A stretch of DNA of 64,000 nt from Actinophytocola algeriensis (GTDB lineage: Bacteria; Actinomycetota; Actinomycetes; Mycobacteriales; Pseudonocardiaceae): contig NZ_JACHJQ010000001.1 of NCBI RefSeq assembly GCF_014203735.1, forward strand, positions 545,269-609,268, read 5' to 3'. The first letter of the stretch is position 1; each line of letters opens with the position of its first letter. The notes under the pieces were generated by a model, which saw only the letters and a list, made by a program, of their open reading frames with translations, was not told the origin of the DNA and ran no database searches. Shown piece after piece: positions 56,320-64,000 of the stretch. The position numbers and the translations under genes were made by a program.

Positions 56320-57491
56320 TCACCACCCCACCGGCATCGTCACCGGGCCGCGGACCAGCATCTCCGTCTTCCACTGGATGTCGCCCGCCACGTGGAGGTC
56401 CGGCAGCTCCACCAGCAGTGCCCGCAGCGCCTCCTGCAGCTCCATGCGGGCCAGGGCCGCGCCAAGGCAGTGGTGCACCCCGTGCCCGAAACCGAGGTGC
56501 TGCGCCGGCGGGCGGTCCACCCGCAACTCGTCGGCGTCGTCGAAGCGGATGGCGTCGCGGTTCGCGGCGCCGATCGCCACCACCACCGGTTCACCCGCGC
56601 GCACCAGCACGTCGCCCACCCGCACGTCCTCCACCGCGTAGCGAGGGAAGCCGGCGCCGGCGCCCAGCGGCACGAAACGCATCAGTTCCTCCACCGCGCC
56701 CGGGATCAGCGACGGGTCCGATCGCAGCCTGGCCAGCGCCGCCGGGTGGTCGAACAGCGTCACCATGAAGTTCGGGATCTGGCTCGCCGTTGTCTCGTGG
56801 CCCGCCACCAGGATGCCCACGCACAGGTCGACCAGCTCCAGCTCCGTCAGCCGGTCCGCCTGGTCGCGGGCCTCGATCAGTGCCGTCATCAGGTCGTCGG
56901 CCGGGTCGGCCCGGTGGGCGGCGATCAGACCGCGCATGTAGTCGCGCATCGCCTCGCGGCTCGCCATGAACTCGTCCGACGTCAGCCTGCTCGTCGACAG
57001 TGCGTCGTCGCTCCACACGCGGAAGAGCGGGCGGTCGGTCGCCGGTACCCCGAGCAGCTCGCAGATCACCGCCACCGGTAGCGGCAGCGCGAACCCGTCG
57101 ACCAGGTCCGCGGGGGGCCCGCCGCCTTCATGTCCTCGACCAGGCTCGTCGCGATCGCCCGCGCGCTGGGGCGCAGTTCCTCCACCCGCCGCACCGTGAA
57201 CGCCTTCGCCACCAGCGTGCGCAGGCGGGTGTGCTCCGGTGGGTCCATCGACAGGATGCCGCCCGTCGCCCGGCCCTCGCGCATCCTCGGTTCGTCGTGG
57301 GCGGCGGCCTCGGCCCGGCTGAAGCGCTGGTCGCCCAGTACCAGCCGCGCGTCCGCGTACCGCGTCGCCAGCCATGCGGGTTCGCCGTGCGGCAGCCGCA
57401 CCCGGAGCATCCCCTCGGCCTTCTGCGCCTTCCGGTACGTGTCGTGCAGGTCCAGGTTGCCGGTCTCGTTGAACGGGTAGGCGACCGTCAT
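56320..57491 (-). pseudogene. Cytochrome P450, interrupted by a frameshift
   Basis: Two overlapping frames make up one P450. The N-terminal part (from ATG 57491: MTVAYPFNETGNLDLHDTYRKAQ ... SMDPPEHTRLRTLVAKAF) runs into the wrong frame after EDMKAAG; the C-terminal part (DLVDGFALPLPVAVICELLGVP, AGHETTASQIPNF, EELMRF, heme loop FGHGVHHCLGAALARME) continues in another frame to 56320. The junction is at the G6-C3 run at 57112-57120, and one extra base there would restore a single protein of about 390 residues. It could be a real mutation or a sequencing error. Heme Cys and the ExxR motif are intact. Confidence 0.85.
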
Positions 57492-57511
57492 CTCCACGCA
57501 TCTCCCCACTA

Positions 57512-57529
57512 TGTAAGCATCTGCTTACA
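57512..57529. promoter_or_regulatory. Candidate TetR operator between P450 and TetR genes
   Basis: tgtaagca-tc-tgcttaca, a perfect 8-bp inverted repeat 21 bp upstream of the P450 start, in the gap shared with the divergent TetR gene. A second palindrome (acgct-acgc-agcgt) follows at about 57529-57542. Confidence 0.75.
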
Positions 57530-57593
57530 CGCTACGCAGCGTGTCAAGGCGGTTACGCACCTTGACGGCTAGTCTGTCCGCTTTGGAGGTTCC

Positions 57594-58151
57594 GTGAGCG
57601 AAGAGACACGGCGGCGGGATTCGGTCGCCACCCGGCAGGCCCTGCTCGACGCCGCGACCGCCCTGTTCGCCGAGCGCGGGTACGACCGGACGACCGTGCG
57701 TGACATCGCCACCCGGGCGGGGGCCAACCAGGCGTTGCTCTTCCGGTACTTCGGTTCCAAGGAGGCGCTGTTCGCGGAGGTCGCGGCCGGGCACCGGCGG
57801 GAGGAGACCGAACCGGGCCTGCTCGTCGCGGAGATGCTCGACAACCTGCTCGATCCATCGTCGTCCGCGCGGCGGGACCAGGTGCTGACCGCCCTGTTGC
57901 GCACCCTGGGCACCGACGACGAGGCCGCCGCCATCCGGGAGAGGCTGAACGCGAGCTACGCGGAGACGCTCGGCACCCTCACCGACCAGCCCGACGCGGC
58001 GCTGCGGGCCGACCTCGTGCTCGCGTGGCTGTTCGGGATCAGCCTCATGCGCGGCGTGGCCGCGACGCAGCCGCTCGCCGATGCCGACCCCGCCGCCGTG
58101 CGTGACCTCGTGCTGCCCGCGGCGCGCACGCTGCTGGAGAAGATGTCGTAG
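57594..58151 (+). CDS. TetR family regulator, divergent from P450
   Basis: 185 residues from GTG 57594. N-terminal helix-turn-helix: LLDAATALFAERGYDRTTVRDIATRAGANQALLFRYFGSKEALFAEV. The C-terminal ligand domain is short. It is divergent from the P450-ferredoxin pair with a perfect palindrome between, so it probably represses it. The 230 bp after it contain no gene. Confidence 0.92.
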   Translation: MSEETRRRDSVATRQALLDAATALFAERGYDRTTVRDIATRAGANQALLFRYFGSKEALFAEVAAGHRREETEPGLLVAEMLDNLLDPSSSARRDQVLTALLRTLGTDDEAAAIRERLNASYAETLGTLTDQPDAALRADLVLAWLFGISLMRGVAATQPLADADPAAVRDLVLPAARTLLEKMS

Positions 58152-58381
58152 CCCGAGGATGGGTCGTACACCGCTCGACGTGTCAGCGATCCTCGTCTGC
58201 TCAACGGGAATCGACGACCTGACGGGCGTCCACGGTACGAACACCGCCATCGGCACGGTTGTCCAGGTACTGGGTGTCGCGTCCGCGTTCGCCAGCGGAA
58301 CCCTTGCCACCACACGGAACTACGGCGCGCGGGTCACCGCCTGCCGCTCGTCAGGCCGGCGTTGCCGGTAGCGTGTCGGGC

Positions 58382-60172
58382 ATGCACCCGCGACCACAGC
58401 TGACCCGACCGGAATGGCAGGACCTGTGCGGCGAGTGGGAGTTCGCCCACGACGACGAGAACGCCGGTGTACAGGCGAAGTGGTGGCGTGGCGACCGTTC
58501 GTTAGGTCAGACGATCACCGTCCCGTTCCCGCCCGAGTCGGCGGCGAGCGGGGTGCACGACCCGGCGCCGCACCCGGTCGTCTGGTACCGCAGGACGTTC
58601 GACGCCCCGGCCGGTGACCGGCTGCTGCTCCACTTCGGCGCCGTCGACTACCGGGCCAGGGTGTGGGTGAACGGCACCGAGGTGTGCTCGCACGTCGGCG
58701 GGCACGCGCCGTTCCATGTGGACATCACGCACGCGCTCGTGGCTGACGGCCGTCAGGTTGTGGTCGTGCGGGCCGAGGACAGCGTCGACGACATGACGCA
58801 GCCCCGCGGCAAGCAGTACTGGGAGCCGGAACCCGCCGCGATCTGGTACCACCGCACCACCGGCATCTGGCAGCCCGTGTGGCTGGAGGCCGTGCCGTCG
58901 GCGTACGTGGCGGGTCTGGAGTGGACGCCGTCGTTCGCGGACCGGTCCGTGCGGGTCCGGGTGTCGGCGGTCGACGCGGCCGGGCTGTCGGTCCGCGTGC
59001 GGCTGTCGCTGGGAGAGCGCGTGCTCGCCGACGACCGGTACCTCGTCGACGGTGACGTCGAACGCACGATCTCCCTGCCACGCGGCGACTTCCGGTGGAG
59101 CCCCGCCAGTCCGACCCTCATCGACGCGACCGTGTCGCTGCTGCGGGACGACGAGGTGGTCGACACCGTCGAGAGCTACTTCGGGCTGCGGGACGCCGAG
59201 GTGCGCGACGGCCGGTTCGTGCTCAACGGCGAACGGCTGTTCCTGCGGATGGTGCTGGCGCAGGGCTACTGGCCGACGTCGCACCTGGCGGCACCGTCGG
59301 AGGACGCGCTGCGGCGCGAGGTCGAGCTGATCAAGGAGCTGGGGTTCAACGGGGTCCGCGTGCACCAGAAGGTCGAGGACCCGCGGTTCCTGTACTGGTG
59401 CGACCGGCTCGGGCTCGTCGTGTGGGGCGAGATGGCGAACGCGTACGAGTACTCCGTCGACGGCGTCGCCCGGTTCACCGCCGAGTGGCTCGAGGTGGTG
59501 CGCCGCGACGTCAGCCACCCGTGCGTCGTCACGTGGGTGCCGGTGAACGAGAGCTGGGGCACGCCCGCGCTGCCGTCCGACCCGCGCCAGCGGCACTTCC
59601 TCGAGTCGCTGTACCACCTGACCCACGCCGTCGACGGCACCCGCCCGGTGATCTCCAACGACGGCTGGGAACACACGACGAGCGACATCTGGACCGTGCA
59701 CGACTACAGCCCGTCCGCCGACGGGCTGACCTCCCGGTACGGCACACCGGAAGCAGCGGGCAGGGCGTTCGGCCGCGACTGGCCGGGCCCGCGCCGCATC
59801 ATGCTCGGCGACCAGGAGCGGGACGGGCAGCCGCTGATGGTCACCGAGTTCGGCGGCCTCAGCTACACCCCGAACGCGGGCGAACGCTGGTTCGGTTACC
59901 GCACGGTCGGGGACGCCGACGCCCTCCTCACCGCCTACGAACGCCTGGTCACCGCGCTGGTCGGGAGCGAGCAGGTGGCCGGCTACTGCTACACGCAGCT
60001 GACCGACACCGAGCAGGAGGTGAACGGCCTGCTCACCGAGACCCGCGAGCACAAGGTGGACCCGGCCGCGATCCGGCGGATCAACGCGCTGCCCGCGGCG
60101 AGCGTGCCGACGGAGGAACTGCACCAGCTGATCGAGGCCGCGCACCGGGCGTCCCTCGGCGAACCGGAGTAG
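58382..60172 (+). CDS. GH2 family glycoside hydrolase
   Basis: 596 residues from ATG 58382 (GTG 58373 possible). The order is jelly-roll sugar-binding domain (WQDLCGEWEFAHDD, VVWYRRTFDAPAGDRLLLHFGAVDYRARVWVNG), Ig-like domain, and TIM barrel with acid/base Glu in VTWVPVNESWG and likely nucleophile in PLMVTEFGGLSY. It is shorter than LacZ and resembles the beta-glucuronidase/short beta-galactosidase branch. No signal peptide. Substrate not determined. Confidence 0.88.
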   Translation: MHPRPQLTRPEWQDLCGEWEFAHDDENAGVQAKWWRGDRSLGQTITVPFPPESAASGVHDPAPHPVVWYRRTFDAPAGDRLLLHFGAVDYRARVWVNGTEVCSHVGGHAPFHVDITHALVADGRQVVVVRAEDSVDDMTQPRGKQYWEPEPAAIWYHRTTGIWQPVWLEAVPSAYVAGLEWTPSFADRSVRVRVSAVDAAGLSVRVRLSLGERVLADDRYLVDGDVERTISLPRGDFRWSPASPTLIDATVSLLRDDEVVDTVESYFGLRDAEVRDGRFVLNGERLFLRMVLAQGYWPTSHLAAPSEDALRREVELIKELGFNGVRVHQKVEDPRFLYWCDRLGLVVWGEMANAYEYSVDGVARFTAEWLEVVRRDVSHPCVVTWVPVNESWGTPALPSDPRQRHFLESLYHLTHAVDGTRPVISNDGWEHTTSDIWTVHDYSPSADGLTSRYGTPEAAGRAFGRDWPGPRRIMLGDQERDGQPLMVTEFGGLSYTPNAGERWFGYRTVGDADALLTAYERLVTALVGSEQVAGYCYTQLTDTEQEVNGLLTETREHKVDPAAIRRINALPAASVPTEELHQLIEAAHRASLGEPE

Positions 60173-60283
60173 CGCCGGAGAACCTGACGCCTGGTAGCCG
60201 GCCGCTGTGCGGCACATGTTGGAATTGGCGGCAGAGCCCGCTCGTTGAGCTTAGGGTCATGGATGACACACGAAAGGCGGGCC

Positions 60284-60571
60284 ATGGCGGACACCAAGGT
60301 CGTGCACAACCGCGAGCAGCTGCGGTACGAGGTGTACTCGGACGACAAGTTCGCAGGTTTCACGCAGTACTACCGGACGGGTGACCGGGTCGTGTTCACG
60401 CACACGGAGATCGACAAGGCCTTCGGTGGACAGGGCCTCGGCAAGGTCCTCGCCGCCGAGGCACTCGACGACGTCGTCGCGAACGGCAAGGTGATCGTGC
60501 CGATGTGCGAGTTCATCGCCGGGTACCTGAAGAAGACCGACAAGTACGACGGGCACATCCAGGCGCCGTGA
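60284..60571 (+). CDS. GNAT-like N-acetyltransferase (YidJ type)
   Basis: 95 residues from ATG 60284: LRYEVYSDDKFAGFTQYYRTGDRVVFTHTEIDKAFGGQGLGKVLAAEALDDV and MCEFIAGYLKKTDKYDGHI match the short GNAT_YidJ family, with QGLGK as the acetyl-CoA loop. Function of the family is unknown. It overlaps the pirin gene by four bases (GTGA). Confidence 0.9.
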   Translation: MADTKVVHNREQLRYEVYSDDKFAGFTQYYRTGDRVVFTHTEIDKAFGGQGLGKVLAAEALDDVVANGKVIVPMCEFIAGYLKKTDKYDGHIQAP

Positions 60572-61503
60572 GCAACCTGGAAGCTCGCCCGGACGTGACG
60601 ATCTGCCACACCGAGGCCGACGACCACGCCGTGGCGGAACTGTTCACGCCCAGAGCAGTACCGCTCGGTGGTCTGCGGGCGATGCAGGTCGACCGCGTGA
60701 TGCCACAGCGCGGTCTGCCGACCGTGGGCGCGTGGTGCTTCCTGGACTCGTTCGGTCCACATGAGGCGGACATGCTTGTCCTGCCGCACCCGCACACCGG
60801 GCTGCAGACGGTGACCTGGCCGATGGCGGGGGAGATCCACCACCGCGACAGCCTCGGCTCGGACGTGCTCGTGCGGCCGGGCCAGCTGAACCTGATGACC
60901 GCGGGCCGCGGGGTGTCGCACTCGGAGATCTCGGCGTCGTCCGGTGTGCTGCACGGGCTGCAGCTGTGGGTCGCGCTGCCCGCCGACCGGGCGACGATGG
61001 CACCGGAGTTCGAGCAGCACGTCGCGTTGCCGGAGTACACCGGGCCGGGCGTGACCGCGACGGTCGTGATGGGTTCGCTTGGCGAGGTCACGTCACCCGC
61101 GACCGCCCACACGCCGATCGTGGGCGCCGACCTGCTGCTCCGGGGCGCCGCGGTGCTGCCACTGCGTGCCGATCACGAACACGCCGTGCTGGCGATCGAC
61201 CCCGTGACGGTCGCGGGTGTCGACGTGCCGCGTGCGCACCTGCTGTACCTGGGCACCGGGCGGACGGAGTTGCCGCTCGCGGGCGAGGGCCGCGCGTTCC
61301 TGCTCGGCGGGGAGCCGTTCCCGGACGAGCTGGTCATGTGGTGGAACTTCGTGGGCCGCGGTCACGAGGAGATCGTGACCGCGCGCGAGGAGTGGCAGGC
61401 CGGGGACGCCCGCTTCGGCGAGGTCGACGGTCACGACGGCGCCCGCATCCCGGCGCCGGACCTACCGGGTGTCAGGTTGGCGCCCCGCAAACGCCGCCGC
61501 TGA
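60568..61503 (+). CDS. Pirin family protein
   Basis: 311 residues from GTG 60568. The N-terminal cupin holds the pirin metal ligands in HPHTGLQTVTW and GRGVSHSE, with GEIHHRDSLG between. Bacterial pirins include quercetin dioxygenases and redox-linked regulators; the role here is open. Translationally coupled to the small acetyltransferase. Confidence 0.93.
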   Translation: MSNLEARPDVTICHTEADDHAVAELFTPRAVPLGGLRAMQVDRVMPQRGLPTVGAWCFLDSFGPHEADMLVLPHPHTGLQTVTWPMAGEIHHRDSLGSDVLVRPGQLNLMTAGRGVSHSEISASSGVLHGLQLWVALPADRATMAPEFEQHVALPEYTGPGVTATVVMGSLGEVTSPATAHTPIVGADLLLRGAAVLPLRADHEHAVLAIDPVTVAGVDVPRAHLLYLGTGRTELPLAGEGRAFLLGGEPFPDELVMWWNFVGRGHEEIVTAREEWQAGDARFGEVDGHDGARIPAPDLPGVRLAPRKRRR

Positions 61504-61511
61504 CACCTCGG

Positions 61512-61907
61512 TCACCGCGTCGAGCGCAGCCACCACAGGCCCAGCAGCGGCAGCACGGCGGGGATGTACCCGTAGCCCTGCCCGTAGTCCGACCACACCG
61601 TCGCGTCCGGGAAGACGTGCGGCACCACCAGGCTCAGCGTGCCCACCACGAGCACCCCGGCCAGCTCGACCAGGATCGAGATCGTCGCGATCCGGCGGGA
61701 GGTCCGGTTGCCGCGCGTGAGGCAGACGGTCGCGACGACGTACACGGCCGCGGCGAAAGCTGACAGCAGGTAGGCGAGCGGTGCCCGCGAGAAGTGCGTG
61801 CCGAGTTGGACGGCCGACCGCGCGGTCGCGGACAGCGCGAAGATCGCGTACACGGCGATCAGCAACCGCCCAGGGCCGGACCGGGTGCGTGCGGCGAGGT
61901 CAGACAT
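61512..61907 (-). CDS. Four-helix membrane protein
   Basis: 131 residues with four hydrophobic segments (LLIAVYAIFALSA, LAYLLSAFAAAVYVVATVCL, ISILVELAGVLVVGTLSLV, YIPAVLPLLGLWWL). An uncharacterised integral membrane protein. Its start overlaps the end of the next upstream minus-strand gene by 8 bp; both encode similar small membrane proteins and probably work together. Confidence 0.8.
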   Translation of the reverse strand: MSDLAARTRSGPGRLLIAVYAIFALSATARSAVQLGTHFSRAPLAYLLSAFAAAVYVVATVCLTRGNRTSRRIATISILVELAGVLVVGTLSLVVPHVFPDATVWSDYGQGYGYIPAVLPLLGLWWLRSTR

Positions 61908-62280
61908 GCGCGTCCCAGACCTGCCCGAGCCGGAGGATCAGGACCGGCACCGTCAGGCAGCCGACCACCATCACCGCGGGACCCCAGCGGCTCCGTTCGG
62001 CCAGTGCCCAGAACCCGGCGAGCGGCGGTATCAGCAGCGCGGTGATCAGGTAGCCGAGGTAGGCGAGGCTGTCGACCTGCCGGTCGGCGGTCGCGAGGCG
62101 CACGATCCCGGCGACCAGCTGCACCAGCAGACCCACCTCGAGCAGCAGCACCACGCCGTACAGCCAGAGCCCGTGCCACTCCCGCAGCTGGATCGGCTTG
62201 CCGACCACGACCAGCACGGCCGCCCACACCGCCGCCGCCAGTGCGACGTACGTGAGCACCGCCGCGAGGATCTCGATCAC
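61900..62280 (-). CDS. Four-helix membrane protein
   Basis: 126 residues from GTG 62280 with four hydrophobic segments (AAVLTYVALAAAVWAAVLVVVG, LWLYGVVLLLEVGLLVQLVAGIV, LAYLGYLITALLIPPLAGFWAL, GPAVMVVGCLTVPVLIL). No family recognised. It overlaps the following membrane protein gene by 8 bp, so the two form a coupled pair. Confidence 0.8.
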   Translation of the reverse strand: MIEILAAVLTYVALAAAVWAAVLVVVGKPIQLREWHGLWLYGVVLLLEVGLLVQLVAGIVRLATADRQVDSLAYLGYLITALLIPPLAGFWALAERSRWGPAVMVVGCLTVPVLILRLGQVWDAHV

Positions 62281-62398
62281 CGCGCTCCCATCGAAAGTGG
62301 ACGACCACCGGCCCGGCCGTCTCGCCGCCGGACCGCCGGCACCGCGCGCTCCGGCTCGCCGGGGCTGCTGACCATGGGCTGATCGTAGTTGCCGACGA

Positions 62399-63385
62399 TC
62401 AGGTGGAATGGCGGACCACCAGCGTCGGCTGGAAGATCACCGCCGCGACGGGCGTCTCCGGGTGTTCGATCTGCCGCACCAGCAACCGCGCCATCTCCGC
62501 GGCCATCTCCTCCGTCGGCTGGCGGACGGTCGTCAGCGGCGGGTCGCAGTCCAGGGCGGCACGGGAGTCGTCGAAGCCGACGATCGCCACGTCCTCCGGG
62601 ACGCGGCGGCCAGCGCGCCGCAGCACCGGCAGCGCGCCGCGGGCCATCAGGTCCGACGCCACGAACACGCCGTCCACGTCCGGGTGCTCGGCCAGCAACC
62701 GCGACATGGCGGCCGCACCGCTCGGCAACGTGAAGTCGCCCTCCACCCACGGGACGTCGTCGCCGACGGCGTCCCGGAAACCACGCAGCCGGTCCTGTCC
62801 CGCAGGCGAGTCCTGCGGCCCCGCGATCGTGGCCAAGCGGGACCGGCCCGCGTAACGAAGGTGTCGCGCGGCAAGGGAAGCGCCCGCGGTCTGGTGCACG
62901 TCGACGTACGTGATCGGCAGCGGCACCGAGGGCCTGGCCGACAGCACCACCGGGAAGTGACCGTCCAGCAACCGGCCGGGCAGCGGGTCCGCCGGGGACG
63001 TGTGGATCAGGATCACGCCGTCGAGCCGGCCGCGTTTGAGGTCCGACAGCACCTGGTCGCCCGTGCCGACGCCGGTCGTCGTGAGCACCAGGTGCAGGCC
63101 GGCGGGTGCGGTCACCGTCATCACCCCGCGCACGACCCGCCCGAAGAACGGGTCACCGAGCACGCGATCCTCGTCCGGCAGCACCAGTGCCACCGCGTCC
63201 GCGCGCCGCGTGACCAGTGACCTGGCCGCCAGGTTGGGCAGGTAGCCGGTGTTCGAGATGGCCTCTTCGACCGCCTGCCGGATGTTCTCGTCCACGCTGG
63301 TCACCCCGTTGACGACCCTCGACACCGTCGCGCGGGACACCCCCGCGGCCCTGGCGACCTCCTCGAGGGTGACGCGTCGTGTCAT
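62399..63385 (-). CDS. LacI family regulator
   Basis: 328 residues from ATG 63385; GTG 63400 is an alternative. The N-terminus MTRRVTLEEVARAAGVSRATVSRVVNGVTSVDENIRQAVEEAI is the LacI headpiece and hinge, and the periplasmic-binding-like domain follows (GVILIHTSPADPLPGR, VDGVFVASDLMARGAL, IVGFDDSRAALDCDPPLTTVRQP). It probably controls a sugar-uptake or hydrolase gene; the neighbouring small membrane genes or the GH2 gene at 58.4 kb are possible targets, with no operator identified. Confidence 0.93.
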   Translation of the reverse strand: MTRRVTLEEVARAAGVSRATVSRVVNGVTSVDENIRQAVEEAISNTGYLPNLAARSLVTRRADAVALVLPDEDRVLGDPFFGRVVRGVMTVTAPAGLHLVLTTTGVGTGDQVLSDLKRGRLDGVILIHTSPADPLPGRLLDGHFPVVLSARPSVPLPITYVDVHQTAGASLAARHLRYAGRSRLATIAGPQDSPAGQDRLRGFRDAVGDDVPWVEGDFTLPSGAAAMSRLLAEHPDVDGVFVASDLMARGALPVLRRAGRRVPEDVAIVGFDDSRAALDCDPPLTTVRQPTEEMAAEMARLLVRQIEHPETPVAAVIFQPTLVVRHST

Positions 63386-63422
63386 CGGGTGGCGCGGCAC
63401 GACCTCTTTATAGCTGACCACG

Positions 63423-64000
63423 TCAGCCGAGTGCGTCGAGTGATCGCAACGCGCTGGACCGCTCCCGCACCATCGCCTCCGCGACCGCTTTCGCCTCCCC
63501 GTGCGTGATCGAAGAAGCCCCGGACTTCGCCACCGTCGCCGACTCGGTCAGGTGTGCCCGCGCCAGCCGCGTGAACTCGGCGTCGAAGTCCGGTGCCGAC
63601 GACAGCGCGAGCAACTCCGCTTCCGTCGGCATGCCCGGCATGTCGTGGCCCGCGTGGTTGTCGACGTACGGGATCGCCGCGGTGTCGAGGATTCCGCGCA
63701 GTTCCGACAGTTCCGCGCGCCGCGTGGCCGCCAGCTCACCGGCCAGCGCCCGCAGGCCCGGCGACGTCGCGTGCGCCACGCCAAGGTCGAGCAGCTTCAC
63801 GGCCTGGTGGTCGGTCGCGATGACCAGTTCGACGAACGCCCTGGCGGTCGCGTCGAGGTCTCCGTCGGCGTCTCCGCCTGCGGCTCTGTTCGACGCGACC
63901 GCCTGGGCTCCCGGCGGCGGTGCAGGGTTCGGCGCCGGGGCGGGGCCCTGCAGGCCGCACGCGCTGAGCGCGGCGACCAGCAGGACCACCAGGACTAGCT
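63423..64000 (-). CDS. DUF305 lipoprotein, start outside window
   Basis: The frame remains open to the window edge. The first possible start here (GTG 63989) would leave only ten residues before the lipobox LSAC, too short for a lipoprotein signal, so the real start lies beyond 64000. After the lipobox come a Pro-rich linker and the DUF305 domain: LDATARAFVELVIATDHQAVKLLDLG, NHAGHDMPGMPTEAELLAL and LARAHLTESATVAKSG. DUF305 proteins are secreted and linked to metal or copper handling; a His/Met-rich motif is visible here. Confidence 0.85.
   Translation of the reverse strand, partial: LVLVVLLVAALSACGLQGPAPAPNPAPPPGAQAVASNRAAGGDADGDLDATARAFVELVIATDHQAVKLLDLGVAHATSPGLRALAGELAATRRAELSELRGILDTAAIPYVDNHAGHDMPGMPTEAELLALSSAPDFDAEFTRLARAHLTESATVAKSGASSITHGEAKAVAEAMVRERSSALRSLDALG

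Noticed and set aside
58152-58381. Possible short gene between TetR and the GH2 gene
   Set aside because: Frames on both strands have no ribosome-binding site or recognisable motif and are not bounded by a good start.

Overview
The window is a high-GC actinobacterial chromosome segment. An iniBAC-type dynamin operon, mycothiol-type DinB proteins, a BldD-like regulator, LytR-CpsA-Psr and MEP-pathway enzymes, and frequent GTG starts with ATGA/GTGA overlaps point to a filamentous actinomycete, most likely Pseudonocardiaceae (inference, no search was run). No tRNA, rRNA, CRISPR array or phage module was seen.

Layout. 1-5 kb: iniB (5' end outside the window), iniA and iniC, then a DUF3618 membrane protein. 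5-8 kb: a TetR regulator divergent from a Baeyer-Villiger type monooxygenase. 8-17 kb: an SLT muramidase with a type-VII-secretion-like tail, an MFS exporter, a membrane GGDEF protein, an unusual phospholipase A2/acyltransferase fusion, an LCP ligase and a BldD-like regulator. 17-20 kb: DinB, CsbD, a cysteine-desulfurase-like protein and IclR. 20-24.4 kb: a four-gene sugar-acid catabolic operon (Ldh-type dehydrogenase, MHS transporter, mannonate-type oxidoreductase, SDR). 24.6-28.4 kb: a nuclease, a SigG-like sigma factor with its partner, a DHFR-like protein and a Cys-rich protein. 28.4-31.9 kb: a ROK regulator, a glucosylglycerate-hydrolase-like enzyme and a PHP phosphoesterase.

32-41 kb, minus strand: the most interesting locus. 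Two adjacent Family 2B encapsulin-like shell proteins (HK97-type proteins with an inserted cyclic-nucleotide-binding domain), a short-chain polyprenyl synthase, ispH, dxs, ispG, a DUF4239 membrane protein and a proline-rich membrane protein lie in one tightly spaced operon. It appears to link a protein nanocompartment to its own isoprenoid precursor supply. No terpene cyclase is present in the window.

41-64 kb: mostly sugar catabolism with local regulators (aldo/keto reductase/LysR, ArsR/epimerase/beta-galactosidase, mannonate-dehydratase-like enzyme, secreted GH16 glucanase with ricin domain, GH2 enzyme, LacI). Also here are a thiolase with a divergent HxlR, a Tat-exported PhoD-like phosphatase, a ferredoxin/P450 pair (the P450 carries a frameshift) with divergent TetR, a pirin, small membrane proteins and a DUF305 lipoprotein cut by the window end.

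Three families of small non-coding repeats are scattered between genes. Two behave like MITEs bounded by CTAG/TTAG tetranucleotides, and several of those tetranucleotides supply the stop codons of the flanking genes. The third is a palindromic element with ggcctccggcccc arms.
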